Shown one piece after another: positions 1 through 13,900 of a stretch of 64,000 nucleotides of DNA (position 1 is its first letter; each line of letters begins with the position of its first letter). Both the position numbers and the translations under genes were made by a program. The DNA is from Euptelea pleiosperma. Taxonomy: Eukaryota > Streptophyta > Magnoliopsida > Ranunculales > Eupteleaceae. The notes under the pieces were generated by a model that saw only the letters and a list, made by a program, of their open reading frames with translations, did no database searches and had not been told where the DNA came from. The stretch is from the NCBI GenBank assembly GCA_035048495.1, contig CM068549.1:19563103-19627102 (forward strand). Direction: 5' to 3'.

Positions 1-690
1 TAACAAAACAGGGAAGTTGTCTCCCCACTTATACCCCCTCTTATCTGTTTCAACAAAGAAGGGCTGAGATCTTATCTCCCAAATGGATGGTGGATCTCAG
101 CCACTCAACTGATTTTGGCAAATTCTTTGGCGGAGAGTGCCGAGGGCACGGGCCACCCACTATCAATATAACAAGTGACTGGTTTTCTTATACCCCCGCT
201 TATCTTATATGGCTTCAATAATGAGTGACTGAGATCCACTATGCTTCACATCGATGGCTGAGATTAACTCCCACCCAATTTTGACAAACACTTTGTCGGA
301 AAGTGCCGCGGGCATGGGCCACCCACGCATATATCAAGACAACTCAGTTGTATTCTCTTATCTTATCCATCCATCTAATGTGGACGGTTAGATAAAGAGT
401 GGTTGAGATCAAATCCATCAATCTAATGTAGACGGTTAGATTTCAGCCGCTCAATCTGCCTCATTTGACCTCAATTTATTCAAAATTTGAATTTCAACAC
501 CTTTATTTTTTGTTATTTATGTTATTTTTCCATTTCTCCCTCTATGCGTTACAATCCGTTGTAACAGCTGTTATAATGGAAAAAACAGTAACACCCCTGT
601 CTGTTATACTGTTTAAGTGCCGAAGACACGCAATTTTTGCAAATGCTTTCGGAGAGTGCCGTGGGCACGGGCCATTTACTAGTATCAGAC
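1..690. repeat. Degenerate tandem repeat, unit about 165-180 bp
   Basis: The landmark GTGCCG.GGGCA.GGGCCA recurs at about 136-157, 301-322 and 655-675. In the first two copies it is preceded by a 'ttttg.caaa..ctttg' stretch, and upstream by 'cttata.cccc.cttatct' and 'gctgagat' segments. The spacings (about 166 and about 354 bp, roughly two units) fit one tandem array whose third unit has lost the landmark. The landmark itself is a near-palindrome. No credible coding sequence overlaps. It may be a satellite fragment or a decayed transposon with internal repeats. Confidence 0.55.
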
Positions 691-2476
691 ATATTGCAGA
701 ATTCTTATTCTTTACTTGGATCCGAATGAATTATTATCTTAAAACGAAAACTTTGAGAAAGGATTATTTTAACATTTTCTCTGAAACTGGCATGTTTCAA
801 GCATGTCAATCTGGCTCTCTCTTTGATTCAAGTTGGTTTGGTACTTGATGCTTGCTCTAAAATTGTGGTTCTACACTGAACATGTCTGAAGCTGCTGATG
901 GAACTGAAAGCACAGGCCCATGGCTCTTGATGGAATTTAATTAAAAAACAGGTCTTCAAAGCAACAGCAAAGGAAAGTAATTTACACGTTCAGTTGTAAA
1001 CATGGTGCATTTCTTGTAGATGGCGAAAAGTTCAAATTCGCTAGGTCAGCACAAAAAAGGCTTCTATAAGAAAAACATCTATACGAACTAAGATCACGAG
1101 ACCAAAATGTCAGGTTTATTGAACAAGGGCTTGCGTAAATAGCCATCATAATGGCACCCAAGTCTGAACCAAGGGTATATGTGACGCTCTATCATTGGGC
1201 GCATGATCACTGCTTCGAAAACCCCGCCGCATAAAAAATTCTCTATAGAGAGATTGTAGGACACCAAAATTTAATTTAACCACCATTACAAATTATCTAG
1301 GTAAGCTCTATAAAACAAAAGTACTTTTTACCTGGACAAACAATCCAGTTGTTTCTGCTACCAATATTTTGACATGCAGCAAGAGTCGTCGATCCGGACC
1401 ATCCAAATGTTGGGCCAGCTCTTGCATTTATCAGACAGGATTTTCTCAGGACTCAACTGATGTATGAGTTTTGTGGCTGTGGCCATCACCATGCAAGTCG
1501 CATCTCACATGCATGATGATATGCTAGCAGCCCTCTTGAATAACAGCTTCTTTGGTTTAAAAAACGGCTCTTATAACGGAAACACTCCAACCCCGTTATG
1601 TTATTCCAAAGATAATGCTCAAGAAAAAACGACCTTGGGGATTATGTTTGGCTTTCAGGCCTTATGGAGGTGGAAAATACTCCTTGTGCTTTTCTATACG
1701 CATTTCCTCTTTTCCCCGGATAACATACGAAAAGTCGAATAAGAGAGGAAAATAAGGATTCAAAGAAATCTAAGGTACCAAGCTATAGATCTTAGGGCCG
1801 CTGCACCAATTTTCATTTTGGCACAGGTAGCAAACGTCGAATAGGACCCATCTGATAGGGCCTCTGCTACGTGAACTCCCTACGTCAAGAATCAGCCAAT
1901 CAGCAGGCAATATATGATTGTAACACTCTGTGATGGAGCTCTATATGAAATTATTCGCCATTCTTTCCTGGCTGTCAGAAAAAGAAGGGATAGCTTAGAT
2001 GGTTGAGATCATCTTATCACGTCTATTTTTGCAAATAAAAAATAAAAAAATACTTGGTGAAACCAATTGAACGGTGCATCGGTCCCAATTGCACCTTTGT
2101 GGTCAAGTCAACACCTATTAAGTTACCGGTACCACATATTTTCCCTACGGTTAATGTTTTGGAGGGATCCAAAACTCAATTTCCAGATGAACATCAGACT
2201 ACAAAACCCAAAATTTTGTGGATCAAAAATCATTTATTGCATACAGGGCTCTACAAGGACTAAGGCGATCGGGAAGAACAAACCTCATTCTTGATCCCCT
2301 TTGCACAATCAAATACATTGGAAAATTACATTTTCCCCTCCCTTTCTAAGGCCCCAACCCATCCAAAGAAGCATTGGATCATTAACTCACCCATCGACCT
2401 CAGACCAAGGTAAACAAAGAATGGCCACAATGAAAGAATCAGATTGCCAAATAAAATCGCAGAAGTTGATAAAATG
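691..2476. other. Intergenic DNA without recognised gene
   Basis: AT-rich DNA. Short open frames here (for example around 1,464-1,742) have no family motifs and start and stop arbitrarily. The part next to 2,476 should contain the 3'UTR of the minus-strand transporter gene; no clear poly(A) signal was assigned. Confidence 0.5.
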
Positions 2477-4904
2477 CTACAACCCCAACATTTTTGAGAA
2501 CCGATTTGAGAGGTTAGCTATTACAAACCCAACGAATACCTGCAAGACACCACCAAAGGAACCACAGATAAATGATAAATGCAACTGGCAACAATTAGTT
2601 AGTAAACATGATGGTTGCATGCTGCTCATAATACAGTGGAGACAGTGCTTCAATCTTTTTTGCGGGAGGATATCAATACCTGAGCTGAGCCAAGAATATA
2701 GATTGCTGAATAATGGCGACCGTGAATCACCATGTCAGCCACCATGGCAAGGGGGATGGTTAGAGACATGCCTAAGGTGGCAATCAGCGGAGTTGTCCAA
2801 ACAACACTTAATGCCCTACAAAGAATAAATTCCTGATAAGATGAACAACATTTGAATGCATGGAGCATAAGAAGTCAAAAAGGTTGTTCTCACATACCAG
2901 AAGTAGTCAGAGAGGACACTTCCAACTAAGCCATTGGCTAGCACAACTTCTTCCATTTTAACAGAGTGAGGGATTGTAAATTTGGGTTCGATTCCCAAGG
3001 CAGTCAATGGCCAAACTGGAAAGAAAATAAAGAATATAGTAATAGCTGTCAATATAAAAGGAGCCAGGTCATAAGAAAATATTTGAAGACAGCCTTGACA
3101 GAAGATATAGCCCTTAAATAGAGTCAAATGGCGAAATAGGATTCATGTTGCTGACCCCATTGGGATAAGGCATAGATGATGATGATGCTACGGTGAAGCT
3201 ACTGTTTTAACATCAAGAAGTTCAAGAGCACAATTGAGATATTCAACTTCCCATTGAGAGAAGAAAATTTTATGGAAATATTGACTGGTATATTTTTATA
3301 CTAATGAACCCGCCATTTGACTCCCATCATTGAACTTTCATGGGTGTGGATGGAGACATCTAAGTGAATACGGTAGTGAGATATATCTATCAAATTTAAA
3401 TTTTCACTATCACAAAGCTTGAGAGCACATATGAATGCTGGTCTGTTGGTGCTTTGGGACTTCAAGGCGGTAGATAAAATAGACGTGTGTGTGGGTGATT
3501 TCAACATCTCTATTTTGTTATAAAACCTTGATTACCAGTTTTATGGTTTTTTCCACAGCAGATACCAAATGAGGTGAGTGATAGGCCTTCCTTTTGGAGA
3601 GAGTTGGAGGCTCATCAAAATACTTTCTATATCTAGTTCCACAAGAGTAGATGAAGAGGTGATCCATGGACTCTCAAGCTCACATACATATATGTACATA
3701 TATTGGGAAACTTGAAGCCCCTGTGGAGGAGTTGCCTCTGTCATCAAAATATTTTCCAAATATATGGACTCTGAAGCTCACATAATATTTTCCAAAGATA
3801 TAGGTGACAAGTTAGACAAAAAATGATACGTAATGACTTGATGTAGGACCCCAAAATCATCGAATAATATTTCCAGGAATATCACTAAAAAAGTAGCAAC
3901 AAATAATATTTATATTGCTGAAATAAAGAAAAATAACAAAAACTAATAAAAAATACAAACTTCCCGGAAATGAATGTTCAAATAGAGAAAATGTCAGGTT
4001 AAAAAAAACCTATACCAAAATTTCAAAACTCAAACTGTGGAGAACAGTTCTAGAACAACTTGATATGTACTCAACTACATTTTTGTAATGATGTCCTAAG
4101 CTTTGTATTGCTTTTTAACTAATGCATTTTTTGTACTGGAAATGAAGATTTGGCATCCTGAGATAAAGATTCAAGAATTTTGTGAAGGAATAATTTGAAG
4201 AATTTTGAAGGGGAGAGAGGTGGGGAAAGGAAGGGAAATGCAAAATTTTCATATAATCTCTACCCTTTTTGTTTTAACCTGATACAAGGTAGTTTCACAA
4301 GAACAAAAAACTGTGAGGCATCTAGAGCAAAAGAACCAAGTACAATGAGTGTAATGACCCTATTTCTAGCAATATTATAGTAGACTTTTTATAATACTTT
4401 GAACATTATATGTATGCCATTTTAAAGGTCTCAACAATAGCTTTCTATCGGTATCAAGTTCGTCCAAATCGGACGTGCGAGTCAAAAGTTATTGTGTTTA
4501 GTTCTGGGCAACATTTTAAGTTTTTATTAAAATTCAAAAAAAAAAAGAGACAATTTTCAAAATTTTAGTCCCACATCGGTTAAAAATAAAAAGTTCTGAG
4601 TTCTCAACCTCTATAAATACAAGGCCATGCCTTGAGAAAATTACATCAATTTGGGTATTTGCATTCTAACCCCTGAGGTAAGAATATTTGCAAAAAAGTC
4701 CCTCAACTAGAAGAAATTCTAGAAAATTCCCAGGAATTCCTGAAAATATTCAGGAGGTCCTTTGAAAAGTTTTTTTTGTAGGGCCTACTGCCTCGAGATA
4801 CGCGCTACCTCGAGATTCACATCGTACGAGGTTCAAAGATTTTGGGATTCTAACGTATTCACTGGTAAGTACATAGTTATTTATTTTATGCCTTTATTTA
4901 TTAA

Positions 4905-4935
<31 letters not shown>

Positions 4936-7900
4936 TTATTTAATTATTTATTTATTTATTTAATTGATTAATTAATTAATTATTTATTTATTTATAAATA
5001 TTATTTTTATTTTTTTTGAAATAGTAGAAAATTCACAGAATATTGTAGAAAAATTCTAGAAAATTCTATTATTTTTGGGGAAAATGTCTGAAAATGCTAC
5101 TCTTGTTATCTGTTAAATTTTAGCAAGGAAAAATCCCAATTCTTGTATTTTCCACATAAAATGTGTAAATGCATTGATAATTTCTTGTAATCTTAAAAAC
5201 ATGAAATTATGATAGATGAGGACATGTGTAATCTATTTAGTTGGATGAAGTCATGCTCAAATTCATTTAAAATGAGATATATGCGTTTTTCATCCGTTTT
5301 ATGTATTCGTTTTCTAAGATATTAATAGGGCTTAAATGTTCTTATTTTTAGTTTCAAAATGCAAAAATAGGAATGCTATGCATGTAAAGATGTTTCTACA
5401 AACATTATTATTTTATGCATATAAATACGATTGATGACATGAATAAGAACGTGATTGGGAATGTGGAATATCAGATTAGTTGGAATCAGGCGTTGTCTCA
5501 TTTCTTTGAGACCCCTTGGGGTTTTAGTCCCCTAAAGCATCAGGCGTTGTCTTATTTCCTTAAGACCCCTTGGGGTTCCAGTCCCCTAAAGAAGAGGCGT
5601 TGTCTCATTCATGAGACCCCTCGGGTATTTATACCTAAAAGAAAATTAGGGAATCCGGAGAGAGGATACCTAATGAAACAATTAGTGTGCACATTAGGGA
5701 GTTTACTTGTGGACTGGAAGTGTTGACATCGTACACTAGGACCGATGGAATGTTGGTACGAAATACATCAGAATTGATAGTTTGACTTTATAGAAATGGT
5801 CACGGGTATTCCGATAAGAGAAAGGTTGACTATTATATGAAAAGACTTCATTGTATTCGAAGTTATACGTAAGTAATTGATGGAGAGTTGAGTTTTATCG
5901 AATTACATGTGAAATACATTTGCAAATTGTATTTGTTTTAAAATAAACAAAAGTCGCTGATTTAAGTGGATTTTACGCATGAGGAATGTACTTACTGGGC
6001 CCTAGCTCATCGTTTTAAAATGTTTTGTTTTCAGGAAAGGATAAGGGGAAGTTGGACTGATGCTTCCAGCATTTCTGTTGATAGACTTGTGCTTTTGACG
6101 ATGTTATATTTTGTTTAATTCTTCTATCTTGTAGAAGGATACATGAGTTATGTAGGTCCTTTGACCGTTTAGTAACATGTATTTGGGAGTACGATATATA
6201 TACAATGTTTTCTTTTGGATGGGCATATTACGGTTTTGTTTGAAGTAAGACATCCTCTAACATTATTAATGTGTCAATGAAGTGCGTTTCGTCTTCTGAA
6301 TTGTTTAAACAAAAAAAAAAAAATTATCCGGTGTATTTCCGCTGCATCGTGATACCAGTTTTGTTTAACTGTGCGTTTGTATGATCAGATCGCGCCTCAA
6401 GATACAAGAAAGGTCGATATGACCTAATATCGGATTTGGGGGTGTGACAATGAGAACCTAGAAACTGATGCATGTAAAAAATCTGGAATAATACTAGATC
6501 CTATGAATCATATATAATTTAATTGGTGAGTATGAAATGTTCAGTTATCAGACTAGCCTTACCAAGCCACCAAAGGGCAACTAGTGTGAACAATCCAATA
6601 TATCCGAATAACTTTTGCACGTCGACCCTTTCTCCTTCTTCTCCAGCAAACTTTTTTAGGAGGACTGCAGCATGATTGTTTTCCTAATGAGTATTAGCTT
6701 GCCAATATATGATAAAAATAATAATGCACAAATAAATAAGTCATTTCAATCAGACACTGAATATAAGGAGAGAAGGTCAACCAGTGAATAGTCCATATGT
6801 CATAGCTGAGAGAAGACCAAAAAGATCACCTACAAGAGAACGCTTCCCATTTCTGCATATAAAACAGAATTATTCATTATAAAGTATAAGCCTAAGATAG
6901 AAACATGAATGTAACTAATGAAGAAAATTAAGTGTCAAATTCTGCAATCATGGCTTGCATAAATGTGCTGCACAGGATTTTGTGTCATAAAATAGAAAAG
7001 GAAAATCACTGCTTTTGGCCAAACACATTTAGCCGTGATATACATGATTCGTCGGATTGAGTAAAGAAAACTCTCATTAGAAAGAGCTTAACCATGAATA
7101 TCCTGGGAAAATGAAATGGTTCCTGTAGCTTATAGTTGCAAGAGATTTTTGTGCACCAAATAAAGGAAATACAATTTATTATGATGTAAAAAAATTAGCT
7201 GAGACTAGGAAAGCAAACTTACGCAGTAGCACTTAATTGTGACTCATCCGTGGCCCAAGTCTTCCCCAGAGTTGTCATGGCAACACCAGCCATGCTGACA
7301 AAGACGGCAACTACTTTTGCCATATTTAGAGAGTCTTGTCCCAGAAATGCACCAATGAATAGAGTAAAAAGTCCCGAAGTTGAGGACAATACTGTTGTAC
7401 TTGCAACACTTGTACGTGCAAGTGCAGCATTAGATAAATACTGTATACAACAAAAACCATTAGTAATTACTTCAGTTTCTTCGAAAAGAATAGAAACTTT
7501 GATGGGTACTTCCAGTTTCTTTGAAAAGAATAGAAACTCCGATAAGTAATGTAAAATAGAATATTTTTTTGGTAACCCTGTCTGATTGGATAGGGAAAGG
7601 ATGCTTACGTCAATAATCTTACAGAAAGGTGCCATATTGATAATTAACTCGCACTCAATAACATGTAAAAAGCTTAAAATGTGTTGAAAGGATAAACAAA
7701 TTTAGTTTTTCTGGAGCTACAGTCCAGACCTCTTCTCTGTAGAGCGGCAATTTTCTTTTCACGTGGAGGGTTGACATGGCCAATCCAGACCGGACATCTG
7801 GTAGTCCAACCTCAGGATTGGCCACATGGATGGTGCCCTTGTCCACATCATGCCTATAAACTACCCTGTATTGTACTTCCCCCAACTAATTGCATCCATT

Positions 7901-10900
7901 GCATTTTAAAAATTCTTAAAAACAAAAAGAACAAGAGAAACATGCCTCTTTTTGCCACATGGTGGATTACCATTGGGCTCAATTTTACCACATGGGGAGA
8001 TGCTGAGGTCGCCAAATGCATGGACCCCTTGGGCCAACACCTCCTCTTCCATTTGTAAAGAACAACCCGCCACTCCTGAGAAGAATTCTGAGTGTTGCTC
8101 CAGAAAACTCATCCCCTATATGTATGTATGTATGTGTGTGTGAGTGCGAATGTATATATGTAAGTACAATTGATCTAATTATCAAAAGAAATATATGCCA
8201 AAAGATAAAGGAAATTAAAAGAATGGGTCCAGGTGTTTTCTCACACTTCTACAACAATATGATTAACTCTTTTAAAAGGCCAAATTTATGCTAACTTCTT
8301 AAACAGGTGAAACAATACAAGGAATCTGAGAATATCCACTGCAACCATGGCAGTACCTCACCTCTGTTATAAACCAGATAGGGGCAATATAAAATCCATA
8401 TTTAGCAATTTCCCTCATTGTAAGCTCTCTTTCATGTTTGAGCATGTCCACATCATCGTTGCTTATACAAACTAATGGCCTTCCCTCTTCCTGAGCAGAA
8501 AGGTCCGTCTCACTGTCTTTTCTAGCCAACGAGCTCTGAAGTTCCATTTCCAAGATGTTTGGCATCCCATTAAATTTTAGAGAAGAATCAACTCCAGCGA
8601 AGGACTTATCAGCGGTTTCTGCATTTTTACCACTTTTAGAAGAGTGACTTTTCAGCGAACGACATAACCAATCCTTAATGAATGCTATAGGGAGGTAAAT
8701 CACCATAAGAGAGGCTCCCAGATATGTCACTGCAAATGGCTGTTTATAGTCTGTAAAAATACCCTGTTGAATAAACATTAGCCAGGTAAAATCTCAGGTG
8801 TGAAACTATATTTCAAATGTGGATTTAAGCATTTAAATCAGTCCATTCTGAAATTTCAAATCCTTGTAAATGTGGACTTAAAAGTTATCAATGAATAGAT
8901 GATCCAGAATTTTTCAACTTGTAATCAATTCCTCATAAAGCTAGAAATGTTGGAATGGGTTAATTTTTTGCAATCCTCACCAACAATCAGCCCTTGCAGT
9001 TAAGAAGTATAACTCAATAGGCAATCATGAAATGAAATTTTGAAGTGGGAGCAGCTCATCAAATAGAAGGTTCCAGCTACTAGGGCAGCATCCAAACCAA
9101 GGAACTAAACTTCGAATTCACCTGAACTTTGCTCACTTAAAATTCAGAATTAAATCAAAGAAGTTTAATTCAACATGGAGAACAGGAGAAGTTTTGTAAA
9201 ACTTTGTCTACTAAGAGAAGTTTGGAGATATAATGCATTTACACAGTTATAACACTAATATAGCTTAAATGGATGAAATTACAGAGAAAAATGGTTTTTA
9301 CTGAAGAATAACTTCAAAATACGCAACTCGATGAGCATTTGATCTTGATTTCAACACCTACAAGTTTTTTTTTACTCAAAAACCCTTAATAGAGTGGCCA
9401 TTTTTTACCTAGGAACCTCCCAAAAGAAATAAAATAGAAAAAATGAGGTAGAAGTGTTTTAAACACTTCTCATATGTTTTAAAGTTTCAGTCCTAAACTA
9501 GCAAAATTCGCTGAAATATTAGTGGTAAACTTTGCTTCACCAATTGAAAATCGGCAAAAATTGAAAAAATGCGCTAAAAATTCAGCTAGTGTAATATCGT
9601 GATCCAAACACAACCAATTTCAAGGCGCAACGGAAGCAATTGAACAACAAAGAATGCTCATCAGCCCATGGACAAAAGAACATGTCAAAGGATGTAATGA
9701 CCACTGTAACTAAAGGATATGAAAACATCAGGGTGTGGACAGGTGGATGATCATATGAAGGAGAAATCAATCAGTGATAAGAAGGAACAACATCATAGTG
9801 TACAGCCCATTTAAAGTTTTATTTGTCAAAATCAATTGTTGCATCTGACAATTCAGATAATGGATGACTTTAATTAAGCTAATTGAAAAAGTTGTTAAGG
9901 AAGTTGGTGGGATCGTTTGATTTCCTAGATGTAGTCTATTTCGTGGACCACACACACACACACAGATGAGAGTGCTTGGGAGGATTGCCATGAGTTACTA
10001 GGGTGTATGCATTTAGATAGGTTTGCCTTCATAGTTTTCATTCTTATCAAGTTCCCTTTCGTGATAGATTTGATTAGATGTTGTCGTTTCCTTTGGAATG
10101 ATAGGATATATACGTGAATATTAAAAAATATTGAATTGTTGGGTAGAAGATTTCGTTGCAAAGTAATTTCGTCGCCACTTGGCATGCTAGTATTGGTTTC
10201 CTCCATAATTCTCCAATGACAAGGCAATGAGAAATTATTTTCTTGTACTGATAAAAAAAAAACATACATCACACTGATAAAAAAAAGAAATTATTTTCTT
10301 GTGTCTAGCACGTTTAGAAGGTTGATTCATCCCCCAAAGTGAATCGTTTGCTTGGGTTCTTAGCATTTTGGCACTAGAGCTGATTGATCGATACCATGGT
10401 GGCAAGAACAATATCACAAGATACACCAAACATCAAAACCAGATTTTGTTAGTTCTAGGAGAATTTCAAGTTAGATTCTCGAGAGAAACGGGGCTTGAGA
10501 GATGCAGCAGATGCTAAAGAGGCTTGATCAGCGATATGAGAGCTTATCATTGGAGAATGAGATAAGATTGTGGGGCCTCATCATAGTTAAACAACTACAG
10601 GAAGGCTCAGTAAAGGTCGTACATACACGGTCCGTCAAGCTTAGTTTTCCAAGATTTGATGGAGAGGATCCCCTCAGGAGGATCTCTAAAGCTGACTGCC
10701 TATTTCACTACCGTCAAACCCTTGAAAAGAAGGTTGAGATTGCTTCATTCCATCTAGAAGGAGAAGCAACCCCATGGAATGACTGGATGGAGCAAAATAT
10801 AGACTCAATATCATGGGAAGAATTTGTAGATGCATTAATGGTGAAATTTGGCCCCATGACATATGAAATTTCCATGGCATAGCGAATCTACGACAGCCAT

Positions 10901-13900
10901 CGACATTTTGGGGGTACCAGACCAAATTTGGGCAGTTTTCGTGCCAAGCACACGGATGGTATTAGGAACACATGATGAATTTCATCACAAGGCTAAAGCA
11001 GGATATTCAGGCTGATGTAGAGTCCTTCCGACCAACCACGCAGTCAAAAGCCATTGGTATAACTTGATTACAAGAGAAGCATGGGTTGAACCACCAAACA
11101 CAAGGAAGCTCATCATTCAAAGCTAGATCTCGACTATGACCCCTAGACCCTACTCTGGAGGACAACTACCCCATCTACCAATCAAAAGGCTTAAATTAGT
11201 GGAGATGAGGGAAGGGACCAGGGTTTGTGCTTTAACTGCAATGAACAATTTAAGCCTGGCCATAATTGCAAGCATCAACAACTCTTCCTTATAGAGGGGT
11301 ATTGGTCTATCAAGATTGCACATAAAGGCGTAGAATGGCTGTTTAGCAAACTTTCAACTTGGTTGACAAGGTTTGATCTGAAGGTGATAGGAATGTTGAG
11401 ACCCCACACATATGGACGAGAGTGCTTGGGAGGATTGGAATGAGTTACTAGGGTGTATGCATTCAAAAAATATTTAAATAGGTTTGCCTTTTTTTTTTCT
11501 GGTAAGTTAGTATAATGATTATAATCCATAAGTTAGTTGTCATCCTTATCAAGTTTCCATATTAGATAGATTTAATTAGTGTTTGTCATATCCTTATATG
11601 GAATGGTAGGATTCGTAGGAGAATATTAAACAATATTCAGTTGTGGGGTTTGCTTGTTGGGTAAAAGATTCCATTGCTACTTGGCATACTAGTAATGATT
11701 ATAATCCATAAGTTAGTTGTCATCCTTATCAAGTTTCCATATTAGATAGATTTGATTAGAGTTTGTCATATCCTTATATGGAATGGTAGGATTCGTAGGA
11801 GAATATTAAACAATATTCAGTTGTGGGGTTTGCTTGTTGGGTAAAAGATTCCATTGCTACTTGGCATAGTATTGGTTAGGGGAATAAGGTAATGTCAATA
11901 GTACAAAGGCCGTAATTCTCGATCGACAAGGTAATGAAGAGATTATTTTCCTGTGCCTAGAACATTTAGGAGGTTGATTCACCCTCCATAGTGAATTTTT
12001 TGCTGGGTTCTTATCAAAAGCTTGAGCAGACGGTTCAGCACCTAGAGAATGACCTCGAAAGCAGAACTTTTTTTTATTAAACAACAAATGCCAGCCAACA
12101 AACTGTGGATAAAAGACGGGATAACATGATGTCTGATTTTTAATTTGCAAATATCTGACAGTACCAGACCACACAATCCATACGTTAGAAGAAACCATTA
12201 AACAAGCTACATTGGACAGTATAAAAGAAAACCCAACCAGCTCTGATGCCATGTTAAGATATCAAAATGGATGCATAGAACAGAGAAAAGACAAACATTT
12301 AACACAAAGTTGGGCCATTCTTAGATATTGGGACTGAAAGTATCCCATTACCTGCACTTCAGTTGGCACTTGTAGCCATCAGCATTTTACCATTTAAATA
12401 AATTATGAGCCTGTGCCATGAATCAAGAAAGTAGTGAAGGCTTACTTAACAATGATTTATATTCCATTTACGAAACGTTACAGTTGTGTGGATACTTCCT
12501 AAATGTTGTTTTTTATTTTATTTTCGTAAATTTCTCATAGTTTTCAATTTTCTATTTAATTTTTCTTTGTTTTATATTTCCATGCCTTGAGGTTCTCGGA
12601 AAAAATCTTGCCTAGCTTTTTGCCTTTAATGACATAGGTAGGAAAGTGGTGGCTCAGTTACATGGAACAGCTATAAAGTTGAGTTCACATTTTCATGCAA
12701 TGTATCACATGTAGAATTGGAAATGCTGGACAGGTTCTTTTCTAGATGGACAAGAGTTCTGGGTTGGCACCATTTTCTCTTGTTTTGCATCTTCCTTGCC
12801 AAGACTCTAAAATCCAATGCTAGGGCGAAAGGATTTTGGAGATGTTGGTAATCAAATAGTTGAACCTTGAGGCGCTGAGAGGTTTTGCTTAGGCACACTA
12901 TAGGCAAGTCATTAACTCTTCATTACAACTTGGAAGGAATCTTCATTCTACATCGAGAGGGGAACTGATGTTGTAGCATGGTTTGGGCTAGTAACGTCTT
13001 TAGATCAAGTTCTTTTACAGAGTGACCACAGGTTCCATCCTATGTCCGATGGTATATGGAGCCAGGATGTCACCCCACATGAGTTGATATATGTATAACT
13101 GATGAGCTACAGATCCTTATAAGAGCCAGCTTGGTAGAAGGGAACATCTTGACTAGGAGCTGTATGATGTGCAAGGAGGAAATGTAAATTAGATATAAAC
13201 TGTTCAATTGGTGCTCTTTTCGCTGATGAATTACAGATTTATATGCAAACGAAAACAAAATACAAGAAGAAAAAACTTAGGGAAGAGAGTTCCCCATTAA
13301 AAAGCAAGGTCGACGTGCACCTTTTGAAGTAGAAACAGCCAATCACATTAAAAGAGCCCCCTTTCATAACTAAGGGATCCACGAAAGAATCTTTACAAAC
13401 GAGACGACCTTGAAGAAATACCCTCATTTTCAAGTCATTAGAATCCATAGATTTGATAGGAGGGGAAAAGACTATGGGGATTTCTCTGAGGAAGTCTCTA
13501 AAGATACCACCAATTCTCACTTCACCAGGATTCAAGAGAGTTTCCATTGAAGTTTTTAACATTAACAATCCCCTTTCCAAGGGCCTCTGTTGGGGAACAA
13601 CCTGCAGTTAACCAAACCCCTATATAGAATAGCACCCCACACCCACTCGAAGTCCTCCCTATTGAAAGTAAGGAATTCCTTTAGAATGGAAGCCCAATGA
13701 ATTATCAACCTTTTGTGCTGTCAAAAAAGTCTTGGAAATCTGAGATTTATCTTCAAATTTTACATTGTAACCTTCCTTTCGAACTCCTCAACAAAAGGCA
13801 TAAGGAAGGATCCTCCAAAGAAACTTTCCTCTTTCTCCATGGTCTATTTGCCAAACTGGAAAAGGTGGAAAGTGTATCTCATGGGAAAATCCAATAAACC

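Larger units (their letters stand above)
4350..6449 (+). mobile_element. Solo LTR, 2.1 kb, with 5-bp target duplication ATGAG
   Basis: The element begins TGTAATGACCC and ends GGGTGTGACA, and is bounded by ATGAG at 4345-4349 and ATGAG at 6450-6454. Termini TG..CA with a 5-bp duplication are the signature of an LTR retroelement. No gag-pol lies inside, so this is a single LTR left by recombination between two LTRs. A TATA-like box with 'ctataaatacaaggc' near 4,610 suggests the LTR reads on the plus strand, antisense to the transporter gene whose intron 5 it occupies. The length suits a long-LTR Ty3/gypsy lineage, but lineage is inference. Confidence 0.82.
9944..12016 (+). mobile_element. Ty3/gypsy-type LTR retrotransposon remnant, pol deleted
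   Basis: Two diverged LTRs (about 9944-10365 and 11397-12016) enclose a 1-kb internal region. Shared landmarks are 'gagtgcttgggaggattg' near each start and 'gggttctta.ca' at each end. Just after the 5' LTR, TTGGCACTAGAGC (from 10369) resembles the usual initiator-Met tRNA primer site TTGGTATCAGAGC with changes. The internal part holds gag fragments only; protease, reverse transcriptase, RNase H and integrase are missing. No matching target duplication was found, so the outer limits are approximate. It lies in intron 1 of the transporter gene, in the opposite orientation. Confidence 0.75.

Noticed and set aside
2975..3000. 'gggttcgattccc' as a tRNA B box
   Set aside because: It lies inside exon 6 of the transporter gene (coding ALGIEPKF); no A box or cloverleaf surrounds it.
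5415..5726. 103-codon frame with repeats as a small protein
   Set aside because: It is produced by the three 54-bp tandem repeats of the solo LTR.
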